Assembly (NCBI GenBank): GCA_964576215.1
Contig: CAZNVM010000389.1
Location: 1 to 12,842 of the forward strand
Length of the DNA stretch: 12,842 nucleotides
Reading direction: 5' to 3'
Origin: JAVBSX01 sp964576215
Lineage (GTDB): Bacteria > Planctomycetota > Planctomycetia > Pirellulales > Thermoguttaceae
This document shows, one piece after another, positions 1-5,674 of this stretch (position 1 is the stretch's first letter; each line of letters begins with the position of its first letter). A program made the translations under genes and the position numbers. The notes under the pieces are model-generated. The model ran no database searches. It was not told the DNA's origin and worked only from the letters and a program-made list of their open reading frames with translations.

Positions 1-296
1 GATTTGTCTCCGGTTCAAATCGGAGTTGTCGGGTTGAATCACGACGATCTCATCGCAAAAGGCTTTGTTGAGTTTTTCAAGCAACCAATCGTTACTGTGC
101 GTTCTTTTGGGCACAAAACCTCGACAATCGCCATGAAGCCGCGACATTTCCTGGCTTTTTTGCGAAGTTTGCCGAAAAAATCGTCAATATCCACATGAAC
201 GGTCTTGATTTGCCCTTTTTGCACGACTTCTCCTTGCTCATTGCGAAGGTTGATGGTAAGTTGGTCTTTGTGTTGGTCGATACCAAGGTAAAGCAT
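1..296 (-). pseudogene. IS110-family transposase, N-terminal part, frameshifted and cut by the window edge
   Basis: The start at 296 (MLYLGIDQHKDQLTINL) is the N-terminal strand of the DEDD RuvC-like domain of IS110 transposases, with the first catalytic Asp in GIDQH. A GGAG lies 8 bases upstream of this ATG. The frame matches the family to about residue 60 (GFMAIVEV) and then leaves it; a stop is reached at about 39. The family sequence resumes in another frame as NDWLLEKLNKAF and EIVVIQPD, continuing to position 1. The break lies around 105-122, where roughly 14 more bases than expected separate the VEV and NDWL motifs. I infer an inactivated copy. The C-terminal half, with the catalytic Ser domain, lies outside the window. 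IS110 elements carry a guide ('bridge') RNA in noncoding DNA beside the gene, but none could be confirmed here. Confidence 0.75.
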
Positions 297-381
297 GATC
301 TGGTCTCCGTAGGTTAAAGGGGTTGGTAGTAAAACCAATTTTAGCTTACGAGAGACCTTTTTGCGCTTTACGCTTCATTAC

Positions 382-425
382 GGGGGGATTGCTTTCTGAA
401 TATCACAGTAGAAACGGAACCCCCC
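382..425. repeat. Imperfect hairpin with G6/C6 ends
   Basis: GGGGGG at 382-387 can pair with CCCCCC at 420-425. Inside, CTTTCTG and CAGTAGAAA pair imperfectly. It lies upstream of the IS110-like gene and just before the direct repeat at 439. It could belong to the IS110 end, be an intergenic hairpin, or act as a transcription stop. I cannot choose between these. The rest of 297-544 has no gene. Confidence 0.45.
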
Positions 426-438
426 AAAAAACCAGACC

Positions 439-490
439 GCTAACAAGTTCATTTTTAACGCAGATCGCGGTAAGAAACTTGTTATCGGCC
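439..490 (+). repeat. Direct repeat, copy 1 (hairpin-forming, 52 bases)
   Basis: It matches 3991-4043 base for base except for one missing T in the left arm. Both copies contain inverted arms (TAACAAGTTTC and GAAACTTGTTA in copy 2) around a 23-base loop containing CGCAGATCGCG. This copy ends 54 bases before the ATG of the nuclease gene, and copy 2 begins 14 bases after its stop. The arms are slightly imperfect here because of the missing T. Confidence 0.85.
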
Positions 491-544
491 TGAAAGAAAG
501 AAAAAATCCTCTTGAAATCGGCGGGAGATACGGTACAATTGGTG

Positions 545-718
545 ATGATGAGTGAAGACACCCCCAACAAAATCCCGGACGATGACTTGGAAGGCACCGA
601 GCGTGACGAAGCGAAATCGCCTCGCACTTTGTGGCACCCGGCAGTGGTACGGGCAATCGAGTTTGAACTCGAAGACTGCCGGGATGATTTGGCGATTGAG
701 GCGGAATATCAGCTCACA
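545..718 (+). CDS. Rpn-like PD-(D/E)XK nuclease, exon 1 (split by group II intron)
   Basis: Encodes the first 58 residues of a nuclease whose remainder is at 3269-3976. Joining 545-718 to 3269-3976 gives one 293-residue frame with LT/TEPLRIDV across the junction. As I recall the Rpn-like / PD-(D/E)XK family, a WHPA...EYQLT...EPLRIDV order is typical. WHP is at residues 30-32 and EYQLT at 54-58. Without splicing the frame stops inside the intron at 740-742, giving a 66-residue dead product. The start is ATG at 545 or 548. A TTG at 512 would lengthen it by 11 codons. No clear Shine-Dalgarno site is present (GGGAG at 523-527 is rather far). Rpn proteins promote recombination and are linked with mobile DNA; the exact role here is inferred from family only. 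Confidence 0.72.
708..718 (+). other. Intron target: IBS2 (708-712) and IBS1 (713-718)
   Basis: The last 11 exon bases read ATCAG then CTCACA. ATCAG pairs fully with CTGAT at 786-790 (EBS2). CTCACA pairs over all six positions, with one G-U, with TGTGGG at 947-952 (EBS1). IBS2 directly abuts IBS1 and the two EBS sites lie in domain I in the expected order. This supports a 5' splice site between 718 and 719. Confidence 0.7.
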
Positions 719-1507
719 GTACGCCTGAAGTATGTAGCCTAGAATACCAAGTAGGAAACAGACGCTTTGATAACAATGTTTAATACTGATTATACCGAAT
801 AACCCCAAGCAACATGCCAAGTTGTCGCGGCAAGAGTGGAGTATAATGAAGAAGGAAACCGTGGTCGTTTGGTCGATCACCGTGCCTAGAACATAAGGTA
901 TGCCGAGTAGTGCTACAAGGCAATGCCAAAACAGTTTGTTCAACAATGTGGGGATCAGGCGAAGTTCCAAAACCGAGGCAGCCCTGCTAGGCAGAGTTTT
1001 CATACGATTACCCAAAGAAACCACCGAAAAACCTTCGGGAAAGGTGTCCCCCATCACCGTAATACTGGAACTGCCTGGACTCATCACCCAGGATAGGTGA
1101 TGGCTTATCCGATTCAAGCCATTTGTTGAGGTCTAAGAATTCGAGAAGAGATAATCTCTTCGTGTCCGTTGCGAGACCAATTAGTAGACGGAGTTTAAGG
1201 GAGCAGCAGACCGCTGTTGGGTCTTCAAGTTAGGTGGAGTCTAAGTGAAAATGTTCGAGTGTTATCAAGGGAACCAGGGAAGCCGGATCGAGTAGCAGTA
1301 CCTGCGGTGGAAAGGCCGAAAGGCAAAACGGTAGAAGCACGGATAATTTGACCAGGATAACCAAGGCCGAATGAATCCCTACCGACGAGGCGATCCGGTG
1401 GCAGAGTCCCCGTAGTAGTCCGAGGACGGGAAAGCCGTCCACATGGCAAAGGGGGACAGATTGATTTGATTTGAGTAACAGAAAAGTTCAAATTTGGAGG
1501 GTTCCAA
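719..1507 (+). ncRNA. Group II intron ribozyme, domains I-III and start of IV
   Basis: This 789-base stretch has no convincing gene. It contains candidate EBS2 (786-790) and EBS1 (947-952). The domain IV entry is near 1410-1470. Small ORFs seen here on either strand are by-products of RNA structure. Class assignment (IIB or other) was not possible by eye: the base just 5' of EBS1 (A946) does not pair with the first base of exon 2 (A3269), which argues against a simple IIA delta-delta' contact. Confidence 0.8.
1496..1500 (+). promoter_or_regulatory. Ribosome binding site of intron protein
   Basis: GGAGG lies 7 bases before the ATG at 1508 and fixes that start. It is one of the few clear Shine-Dalgarno sites in the window, fitting a mobile element that carries its own translation signal. 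Confidence 0.75.
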
Positions 1508-3184
1508 ATGAACGTGGAAGAAGTTCAAAGAAGACTTTGGGAACAATCGAAAGCCCACAAGGAGAATCGAGAAGAGAGTACACCTCTCTTTCCAACGAAC
1601 TCCTACGACAAACGTATCCGCAACCTTTCCGACCTGATTCACCATCCGGTGTGGCTGGAAGCGGCGGCGGACAAGGTTTTCAAGCGTTCCAAAGGTAAAG
1701 CACCCGGAGTCGATGGAGTGACGGTTTCCGAGTTCAAAGAACACGGAGCCGAAAATCTTCAAACGCTTCGGATGGAGTTGAAGAAACGAACCTATCGACC
1801 GCAACCGCTCCGGCGGGTGGAGATACCGAAAGCGAACGGCAAAATGCGTCAGCTTGGTATCCCCTGTTTGCGGGATAAAATCGTACAAGAAACCATGCGA
1901 ATGGCTCTTGAGCCGATTTTTGAAGTCGAATTTCACAAAGACTCCTATGGGTTTCGGCCTCATCGCAGTACACACCATGCCGTGTTTCGTTGCCAACAGG
2001 CAATGTCAAAAGGGTTCACCTGGGTTATCGAGGGTGATGTCAAGGCGTGTTTCGATGAAATTTCCCACAAGGCTATTCTCGGTGCCGTCCGGGAAAAGGT
2101 AATGGACAACAAATTTCTCGATCTAATACAACTGTTTCTCAAAGCAGGAGTAATGGTTGACGGAAAAGTGTTGCCAACCGTTAAAGGTGCTCCACAGGGA
2201 GGAGTGATCTCACCCCTGCTCGCCAACATCGTCTTGAACAAGCTGGACTGGTTCCTGCATGAAAAGGCGAAACATGGCAAGGAGGCACATCGGATACATT
2301 ATCACGGCGAGCCAAATCTTCGATTTGCCCGATACGCCGATGATTGGTGTGTATTCCTGACACGAGCAAACAAGCACTATGCCGAATCGCTCAAAGAGGA
2401 AATCCGCGAGTACCTTCTCGACCAATGTGGTCTTGAACTCTCCGTGGAGAAAACGAAAGTTACACATGTCCGCGACGGTTTTGATTTTCTCGGCTTCCAT
2501 CTGGAAAAGGGAAAAGGTCGGAAAGGGAAATTAGTACCGAAAATTAAGATCGGCCAAAAAGCCCTCTCCAACATCCGGTTACGATTGAACGAAGTGACTC
2601 GGTATCGACCTTCGCAAGAAAGTGTTGATACACGAGTACAGAACGCATCCGCCGTCATCCGTGGGTGGGCCAATTATTTCAAAATTGCACATAATTATAG
2701 TGGAGTGGCGGGAAAATTGGACTACATTGTTCATTGGGCGATGGTTAAGGCGATTAGTCGCAAAAACGACATGTCAACTAAAAAGGTGCATCAAAAGTTT
2801 CGTTTCAATGGTTGCATCGGAGTATCCCCGAATCGAACCATCGTTCGATTTTCGGATACGAAAATGTCACTCGATTTTCGAGGACCAAAAGAGTACGAGC
2901 CGGGGCAAGGAGAATACCTGGAAGATCACGAATGGGAAGCGGATATCCGCCGCCCAGACAAGAATCGCCCAGGACGAATGGACTTGAAACAAGCGGCGTT
3001 AGAACGAGACGGCTATCAATGTCGCGGGTGTGGCAGTTTGGTGGTCTCGGAGACATCACATGCCGATCATATCAAACCCGTGCATAAGTTTGCCAGTTTT
3101 GAACAAGCGAATACGCTTGACAACATACAGACATTGTGTCTATACTGTCACAAGCAGAAAACCCGTTTGGAGCGAAAAGTTTAG
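1508..3184 (+). CDS. ltrA: Group II intron reverse transcriptase/maturase with HNH endonuclease (LtrA type)
   Basis: A 558-residue intron-encoded protein that helps the intron fold and splice and copies it into DNA. Reverse transcriptase motifs in order: APGVDG (65-70), RQLGIPCLRDKIVQ (114-127), SYGFRPHRS (146-154), GDVKACFDEI (176-185), APQGGVISPLLANI (228-241), the catalytic YADD (276-279), and FLGFH (327-331). The maturase (X) domain spans about 345-440, with IRGWANYFKIAHN at 384-396. The C-terminal HNH domain is at about 495-550: CRGC (505-508), HADH (518-521) and CLYC (544-547), giving two Cys pairs for zinc. All catalytic residues are present, with no frameshift or internal stop. The stop lies 11 bases before domain V. 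It is probably made from the unspliced transcript of the nuclease gene. Confidence 0.96.
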   Translation: MNVEEVQRRLWEQSKAHKENREESTPLFPTNSYDKRIRNLSDLIHHPVWLEAAADKVFKRSKGKAPGVDGVTVSEFKEHGAENLQTLRMELKKRTYRPQPLRRVEIPKANGKMRQLGIPCLRDKIVQETMRMALEPIFEVEFHKDSYGFRPHRSTHHAVFRCQQAMSKGFTWVIEGDVKACFDEISHKAILGAVREKVMDNKFLDLIQLFLKAGVMVDGKVLPTVKGAPQGGVISPLLANIVLNKLDWFLHEKAKHGKEAHRIHYHGEPNLRFARYADDWCVFLTRANKHYAESLKEEIREYLLDQCGLELSVEKTKVTHVRDGFDFLGFHLEKGKGRKGKLVPKIKIGQKALSNIRLRLNEVTRYRPSQESVDTRVQNASAVIRGWANYFKIAHNYSGVAGKLDYIVHWAMVKAISRKNDMSTKKVHQKFRFNGCIGVSPNRTIVRFSDTKMSLDFRGPKEYEPGQGEYLEDHEWEADIRRPDKNRPGRMDLKQAALERDGYQCRGCGSLVVSETSHADHIKPVHKFASFEQANTLDNIQTLCLYCHKQKTRLERKV

Positions 3185-3195
3185 AATCAATTGGA

Positions 3196-3229
3196 AAGCC
3201 GGATGCTTGGAAACTTGCACGTCCGGTTT
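3196..3229 (+). ncRNA. Group II intron domain V (catalytic hairpin)
   Basis: The 34-base hairpin has the catalytic AGC triad at 3197-3199. The lower stem AAGCCGGAT pairs with GTCCGGTTT, with one G-U at each end region. The two-base bulge is A3219-C3220, and the GAAA tetraloop is 3210-3213. In the upper stem, GC/GC and the loop-closing G-C are kept, but 3207-3208 and 3215-3216 face each other as two U-U pairs, which is unusual. Confidence 0.85.
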
Positions 3230-3268
3230 GGGGTTGGGGTCAGGGTGAACCTCCCTGGCCTACACCAT
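3230..3268 (+). ncRNA. Group II intron domain VI and 3' splice site
   Basis: GGTCAGGG (3238-3245) pairs with CCCTGGCC (3253-3260) around a 7-base loop. On the 3' side, A3262 is left unpaired exactly 7 bases from the end at T3268, the usual place for the branch-point A. Ending the intron at 3265 (…TACAC) would also keep the frame, but leaves no A at -7 or -8, so 3268 is preferred. Confidence 0.75.
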
Positions 3269-3976
3269 ACGGAACCACTCCGAATTGATGTCCTCATCAT
3301 CAAAAAGAAGCGGGACGTGATTCTCAAAAAGAACATCGCCCGGATTTTCAGGCGGTGCAACATTATCGAGTACAAAAGCCCCGACGATCATGTCACCGTT
3401 GAGGATTACGACAAAACACACGCCTACGCTCGGTTGTATGCCTCCTTAAACAAGGTGCGAACTCACGATTTGTCGGTAACGATGACAACGACACGCCATC
3501 CGAGAAATTTGCTGGCGTTTTTGAAGGGCCAATTTAAGGTGCGACAAGAGCAACAGGGGATTTATCTCGTCGAAGGAGAAGTGTATCCGACGCAAATCAT
3601 TGTCGTAAAGGAGTTGTCGGACAAGGAAAATTTATGGCTCGCAAGTTTACGAAAGGACTTAACACTGAAGCAGATAACCCAGGCGTTCTCGGCATCGGTA
3701 GGCAAGCCGAATATCGAACCCTTTCTATACGCCATTGCCAACGCCAACCCAAAAGTATTGGAGGAATTTTACATGCAACAAACGCAACAAAATGTCATTT
3801 TAACGGAAAAACTGGACACATATTTTACAAATAAGTACGCCGCCCCCTGGGTAGCCAAAGGTAGGTTTGAAAGAGATGTCGAAATTGCCCGGAACATGAA
3901 AAACAGGGACTTCGACATTGATGTCATTTCCGAAGTGACCGGCCTTTCCACCGACGAAATCGAGCGGTTGGGTTAA
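3269..3976 (+). CDS. Rpn-like PD-(D/E)XK nuclease, exon 2
   Basis: Gives residues 59-293 of the spliced protein. The PD-(D/E)XK core is visible: Asp65 in LRIDVLIIKK, then Glu92 and Lys94 in IIEYKSP. The intron thus sits seven codons before the first core Asp. Next come VEDYDKTHAYARLYASL and a beta-rich region (GIYLVEGEVYPTQIIVVKEL). The C-terminus (EIARNMKNRDFDI, then ISEVTGLSTDEIERL) is the short helical tail I associate with Rpn/transposase-like nucleases. Both exons are free of lesions, so the gene should work if the intron splices. The same frame is open backwards through domains V and VI to a TTG at 3191, which could be misread as the gene start. The direct repeat copy 2 starts 14 bases after the stop. 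Confidence 0.75.
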   Translation, partial: TEPLRIDVLIIKKKRDVILKKNIARIFRRCNIIEYKSPDDHVTVEDYDKTHAYARLYASLNKVRTHDLSVTMTTTRHPRNLLAFLKGQFKVRQEQQGIYLVEGEVYPTQIIVVKELSDKENLWLASLRKDLTLKQITQAFSASVGKPNIEPFLYAIANANPKVLEEFYMQQTQQNVILTEKLDTYFTNKYAAPWVAKGRFERDVEIARNMKNRDFDIDVISEVTGLSTDEIERLG

Positions 3977-3990
3977 AACGCAAAAATGTT

Positions 3991-4043
3991 GCTAACAAGT
4001 TTCATTTTTAACGCAGATCGCGGTAAGAAACTTGTTATCGGCC
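3991..4043 (+). repeat. Direct repeat, copy 2 (hairpin-forming, 53 bases)
   Basis: Same orientation and sequence as 439-490 apart from one extra T. The arms TAACAAGTTTC (3993-4003) and GAAACTTGTTA (4027-4037) are perfectly complementary over 11 bases. Together the copies bracket the split nuclease gene. Confidence 0.85.
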
Positions 4044-4122
4044 CCCCAAAAACCTCTAACCTCATTTACCTTATTTCGCCCCTCCAAAAAATAAGGGAAA
4101 TGAGGTTGGGGTTTCAGGGGGG
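4042..4122. repeat. Long imperfect hairpin with an alternative partner
   Basis: CCCCCC (4042-4047) faces GGGGGG (4117-4122). Inside, AACCTCATTTACCTTATTT (4057-4075) pairs with AAATAAGGGAAATGAGGTT (about 4089-4107), 18 of 19 positions. A further downstream segment at 4154-4179 (AAATGAGGT, then AAGGTTTTT) can pair with the same left arm (AAAAACCT, ACCTCATTT). The two folds exclude one another. No gene is present in 3977-4504. Confidence 0.6.
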
Positions 4123-4183
4123 AAGCACCTGCTACAGAGGTTGTTTTTTTCAGAAAAATGAGGTGAAAATAAGGTTTTTCAAG

Positions 4184-4208
4184 CAGAGCCGCAATCGTGA
4201 GATTGCGC
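4184..4208 (-). repeat. 25-base palindromic repeat, inverted copy of 5540-5564
   Basis: Exact reverse complement of 5540-5564 over 25 bases. It contains a small hairpin, CGCAATC / GATTGCG, with loop GTGA. In both copies a T-run (read in the same direction) and a GTCCCC-containing hairpin stand on one side, so the shared unit is larger than 25 bases. It is probably a dispersed REP-like element. Confidence 0.8.
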
Positions 4209-4211
4209 AAC

Positions 4212-4262
4212 AAAAAACCTCCCAAAAGGGCAGGGGACGAAGCGGTACTCCACGCTGTCCCC
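4212..4262 (-). terminator. Possible terminator for the DUF3592 gene
   Basis: Read on the minus strand: a hairpin GGGGACAGCG / CGCTTCGTCCCC (4262-4233), then a weak stem CCC-TTTT-GGG (4230-4221), then six T (4217-4212). The gene it would end stops at 4505, about 240 bases upstream. Stem quality next to the U-run is poor, so this is tentative. The tract 4263-4504 between them holds only unsupported reading frames. Confidence 0.35.
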
Positions 4263-4504
4263 GGAAGAATCCCCGTTGCCTTTAGTTGAACCGAAAAGAA
4301 GACAGCCGCGAATCAAAGGTAGCACAATTCCCAGCAAAATTGGTTTGACTATCGGTTATTGTAACGATAAACGTTTTGTCCTTGTGTTGGAACAGGAATT
4401 GCTGTGCTTCTAAATCCATATTCATCATCCTTGCTTGATAATGCCAAAAAAGGCTTTCTTTGTTGCCGAGTTTTCGAGTGGCACAAGACTCCAATATTGA
4501 TATA

Positions 4505-5032
4505 TCATAAAAACAATTGTGTCCCGCCGAGCGGACCTCGTTTTTGTCCGCTTGCATCAGTGTAATAATAGTTTGCCATATGTCGTATTGGCGAGTTTTT
4601 TTTCAAAGTAAATAAACGATAACACAACCAACCAACCGATACTCCTATTAGTATGAAACCAATGAAAATTCCTCCAGCATGGGAATAGGTGAATCCCTTG
4701 ATTACCGCACCATTTGGGTCTTCTGGCAAATAAAAGACTTCAACTACATCACCTATCACCGGAAAAACTACTCCATCTCGCTTCACGATGTTTTTTTGTT
4801 GCCCATCTGTCGTTAAGAATCTGATTGTCGAAACAGAGTAAGGTTCTTTCTCCCCTTTTATCTTCACATCGACAACTGTGCCTTCTACGGCGATTCCCTC
4901 GTTAAACGTTCGCAAAATTTTGAGATATTCAGGGATCATTAGTAGTAACAAAATGCCCAAAATCACACCTCCGATACATGCGAACCTTTCCAGGATACAT
5001 GTGAACCTTTCCAGTGGATCAAGCCTTGTCAT
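4505..5032 (-). CDS. DUF3592 membrane protein with truncated GYF-like tail
   Basis: The 175-residue protein has a membrane helix at about 16-35, a beta-rich DUF3592 domain at about 47-112 (VEGTVVDVKIKG, then GDVVEVFYLPEDPNGAVIKGF), and a second helix at about 118-140. The family has no known reaction; these are small membrane proteins with the domain held between two helices. The last 22 residues (NYYYTDASGQKRGPLGGTQL) look like the beginning of a GYF_2/DUF4339 domain, which then stops about 25 residues too early. The other two frames do not restore it, so the tail seems truncated or decayed. The start at 5032 is chosen because GGAGG (5042-5038) sits 5 bases before it; an ATG at 5044 would add 4 residues. 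It appears to be a single-gene unit, divergent from EF-G. Confidence 0.8.
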   Translation of the reverse strand: MTRLDPLERFTCILERFACIGGVILGILLLLMIPEYLKILRTFNEGIAVEGTVVDVKIKGEKEPYSVSTIRFLTTDGQQKNIVKRDGVVFPVIGDVVEVFYLPEDPNGAVIKGFTYSHAGGIFIGFILIGVSVGWLCYRLFTLKKNSPIRHMANYYYTDASGQKRGPLGGTQLFL

Positions 5033-5153
5033 AATTGCCTCCATTAGTGGTTAAGAGTTACTGCCCATCGGTGGGCTTGTTTTCAAAATAATTGTGTTTA
5101 CTTGAAAGAGTGCAGACGTTCCATTGTAACGGCAAGAACGGCAAGAAAGACGC

Positions 5154-5427
5154 TACCGTCAAAAAAGACGGGGTACGCCATGGGCATTCAAGAGAACTTC
5201 TCTCTGTACTACGAGAGAGTCGCGCAATTTTACACGACAACGCGAGGGCGCACCCTCACACCGAAACCCTGCAAGTCACATGCATGGCGTCCCCTTACGG
5301 AGACGCATGTTTTCATGTGAATTCTTTGGACTTCCAACCGGCGAACCGGGTAGTACATGGAAGCCTGAATGCCAAAACTTGCGATCAAACCCAAAATTTA
5401 AAAAGACGGTAACGGTACGCCACCGTC
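5154..5427 (+). ncRNA. Hairpin cluster, candidate structured RNA
   Basis: In the 640-base gap between DUF3592 and EF-G, several hairpins follow one another: CCGTC/GACGG with an A6 loop (5156-5171), CTCTCT/AGAGAG (5200-5219), GAGGG/CCCTC with loop CGCA (5244-5257), a nested CACATG-CATG-CGTC fold (5277-5319), and GACGGT/ACCGTC (5405-5427). A terminator-like stem follows at 5497. A 106-codon frame crosses the area but matches nothing I know. Whether these form one RNA is unproven. Confidence 0.3.
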
Positions 5428-5496
5428 ATCAAAAATTGTAGCCCACCAAAAAGAACGACGCAAGCCGGGCGGGAAAAAAATTATGGAGCGGTTCAC

Positions 5497-5530
5497 CCGG
5501 GAACTGCGCTGCGTCCCCGGCTCTTTTTTT
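5497..5530 (+). terminator. Rho-independent terminator candidate
   Basis: CCGGGA (5497-5502) pairs with TCCCCGG (5514-5520), with one bulged C, and is followed by CTC and seven T (5524-5530). There is no convincing plus-strand gene before it in this gap, so it may end a small RNA. Otherwise it is part of the repeat unit shared with 4184-4262. Confidence 0.45.
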
Positions 5531-5539
5531 GTTATTCTC

Positions 5540-5564
5540 GCGCAATCTCACGATTGCGGCTCTG
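5540..5564 (+). repeat. 25-base palindromic repeat, copy 2
   Basis: GCGCAATCTCACGATTGCGG plus CTCTG, the exact reverse complement of 4184-4208. It lies 110 bases before the EF-G start. With the other copy it forms a 1.38-kb inverted-repeat frame around the DUF3592 gene and the hairpin cluster. Confidence 0.8.
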
Positions 5565-5674
5565 TTCGCGTTTTTTTGTGTCTGCCCGTCCGATAGACGA
5601 CCGCAAAAAATGTGGTAAAATTCCGTTTTTACACATCGTCGCACAGGGTGCGACGGCTACGTTTTCGTACAATC

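Larger units (their letters stand above)
719..3268 (+). mobile_element. Group II intron, full length (2550 bases)
   Basis: A self-splicing retroelement. The 5' end is GTACG, one change from the usual GTGYG. The 3' end is ...CTACACCAT, ending in the expected A-pyrimidine. An intact intron-encoded protein sits at 1508-3184, in domain IV. A 34-base domain V is at 3196-3229, and domain VI has its bulged A at 3262. Exact removal restores the frame of the interrupted nuclease gene. The sequence before the ORF (about 1400-1480: GTAGTAGTCCGAGG, then ACATGGCAAAGGGGGACAG) closely resembles the end of domain III and the start of domain IV in the lactococcal Ll.LtrB intron. All parts look intact, so it is probably able to splice and move. 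The C-terminal HNH domain agrees with homing into double-stranded DNA. Confidence 0.9.

Noticed and set aside
482..1117. 211-codon minus-strand frame across exon 1 and the intron 5' part
   Set aside because: It runs antisense to the nuclease exon and the structured ribozyme, has no family likeness, and includes the direct repeat. Best explained as chance.
3263..3270. Alternative intron 3' ends at 3265 (…TACAC) and 3270 (…CATAC)
   Set aside because: 3270 breaks the exon frame; 3265 keeps it but has no A at -7 or -8 for branching. 3268 satisfies both.
4282..4557. 91-codon minus-strand frame overlapping the end of the DUF3592 gene
   Set aside because: It does not continue the GYF-like domain, has no Shine-Dalgarno site and no recognisable motif. 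Probably noncoding remnant.
5092..5412. 106-codon plus-strand frame containing ILHDNARAHPH, which recalls the mariner/IS630 transposase motif HDNARPH
   Set aside because: Only that short piece fits; the sequences before and after do not follow the DDE transposase pattern, and the stretch is dominated by hairpins.
5612..5674. GTG start giving EF-G 21 more residues
   Set aside because: The extra residues are untypical, while ATG 5675 gives the usual EF-G N-terminus.
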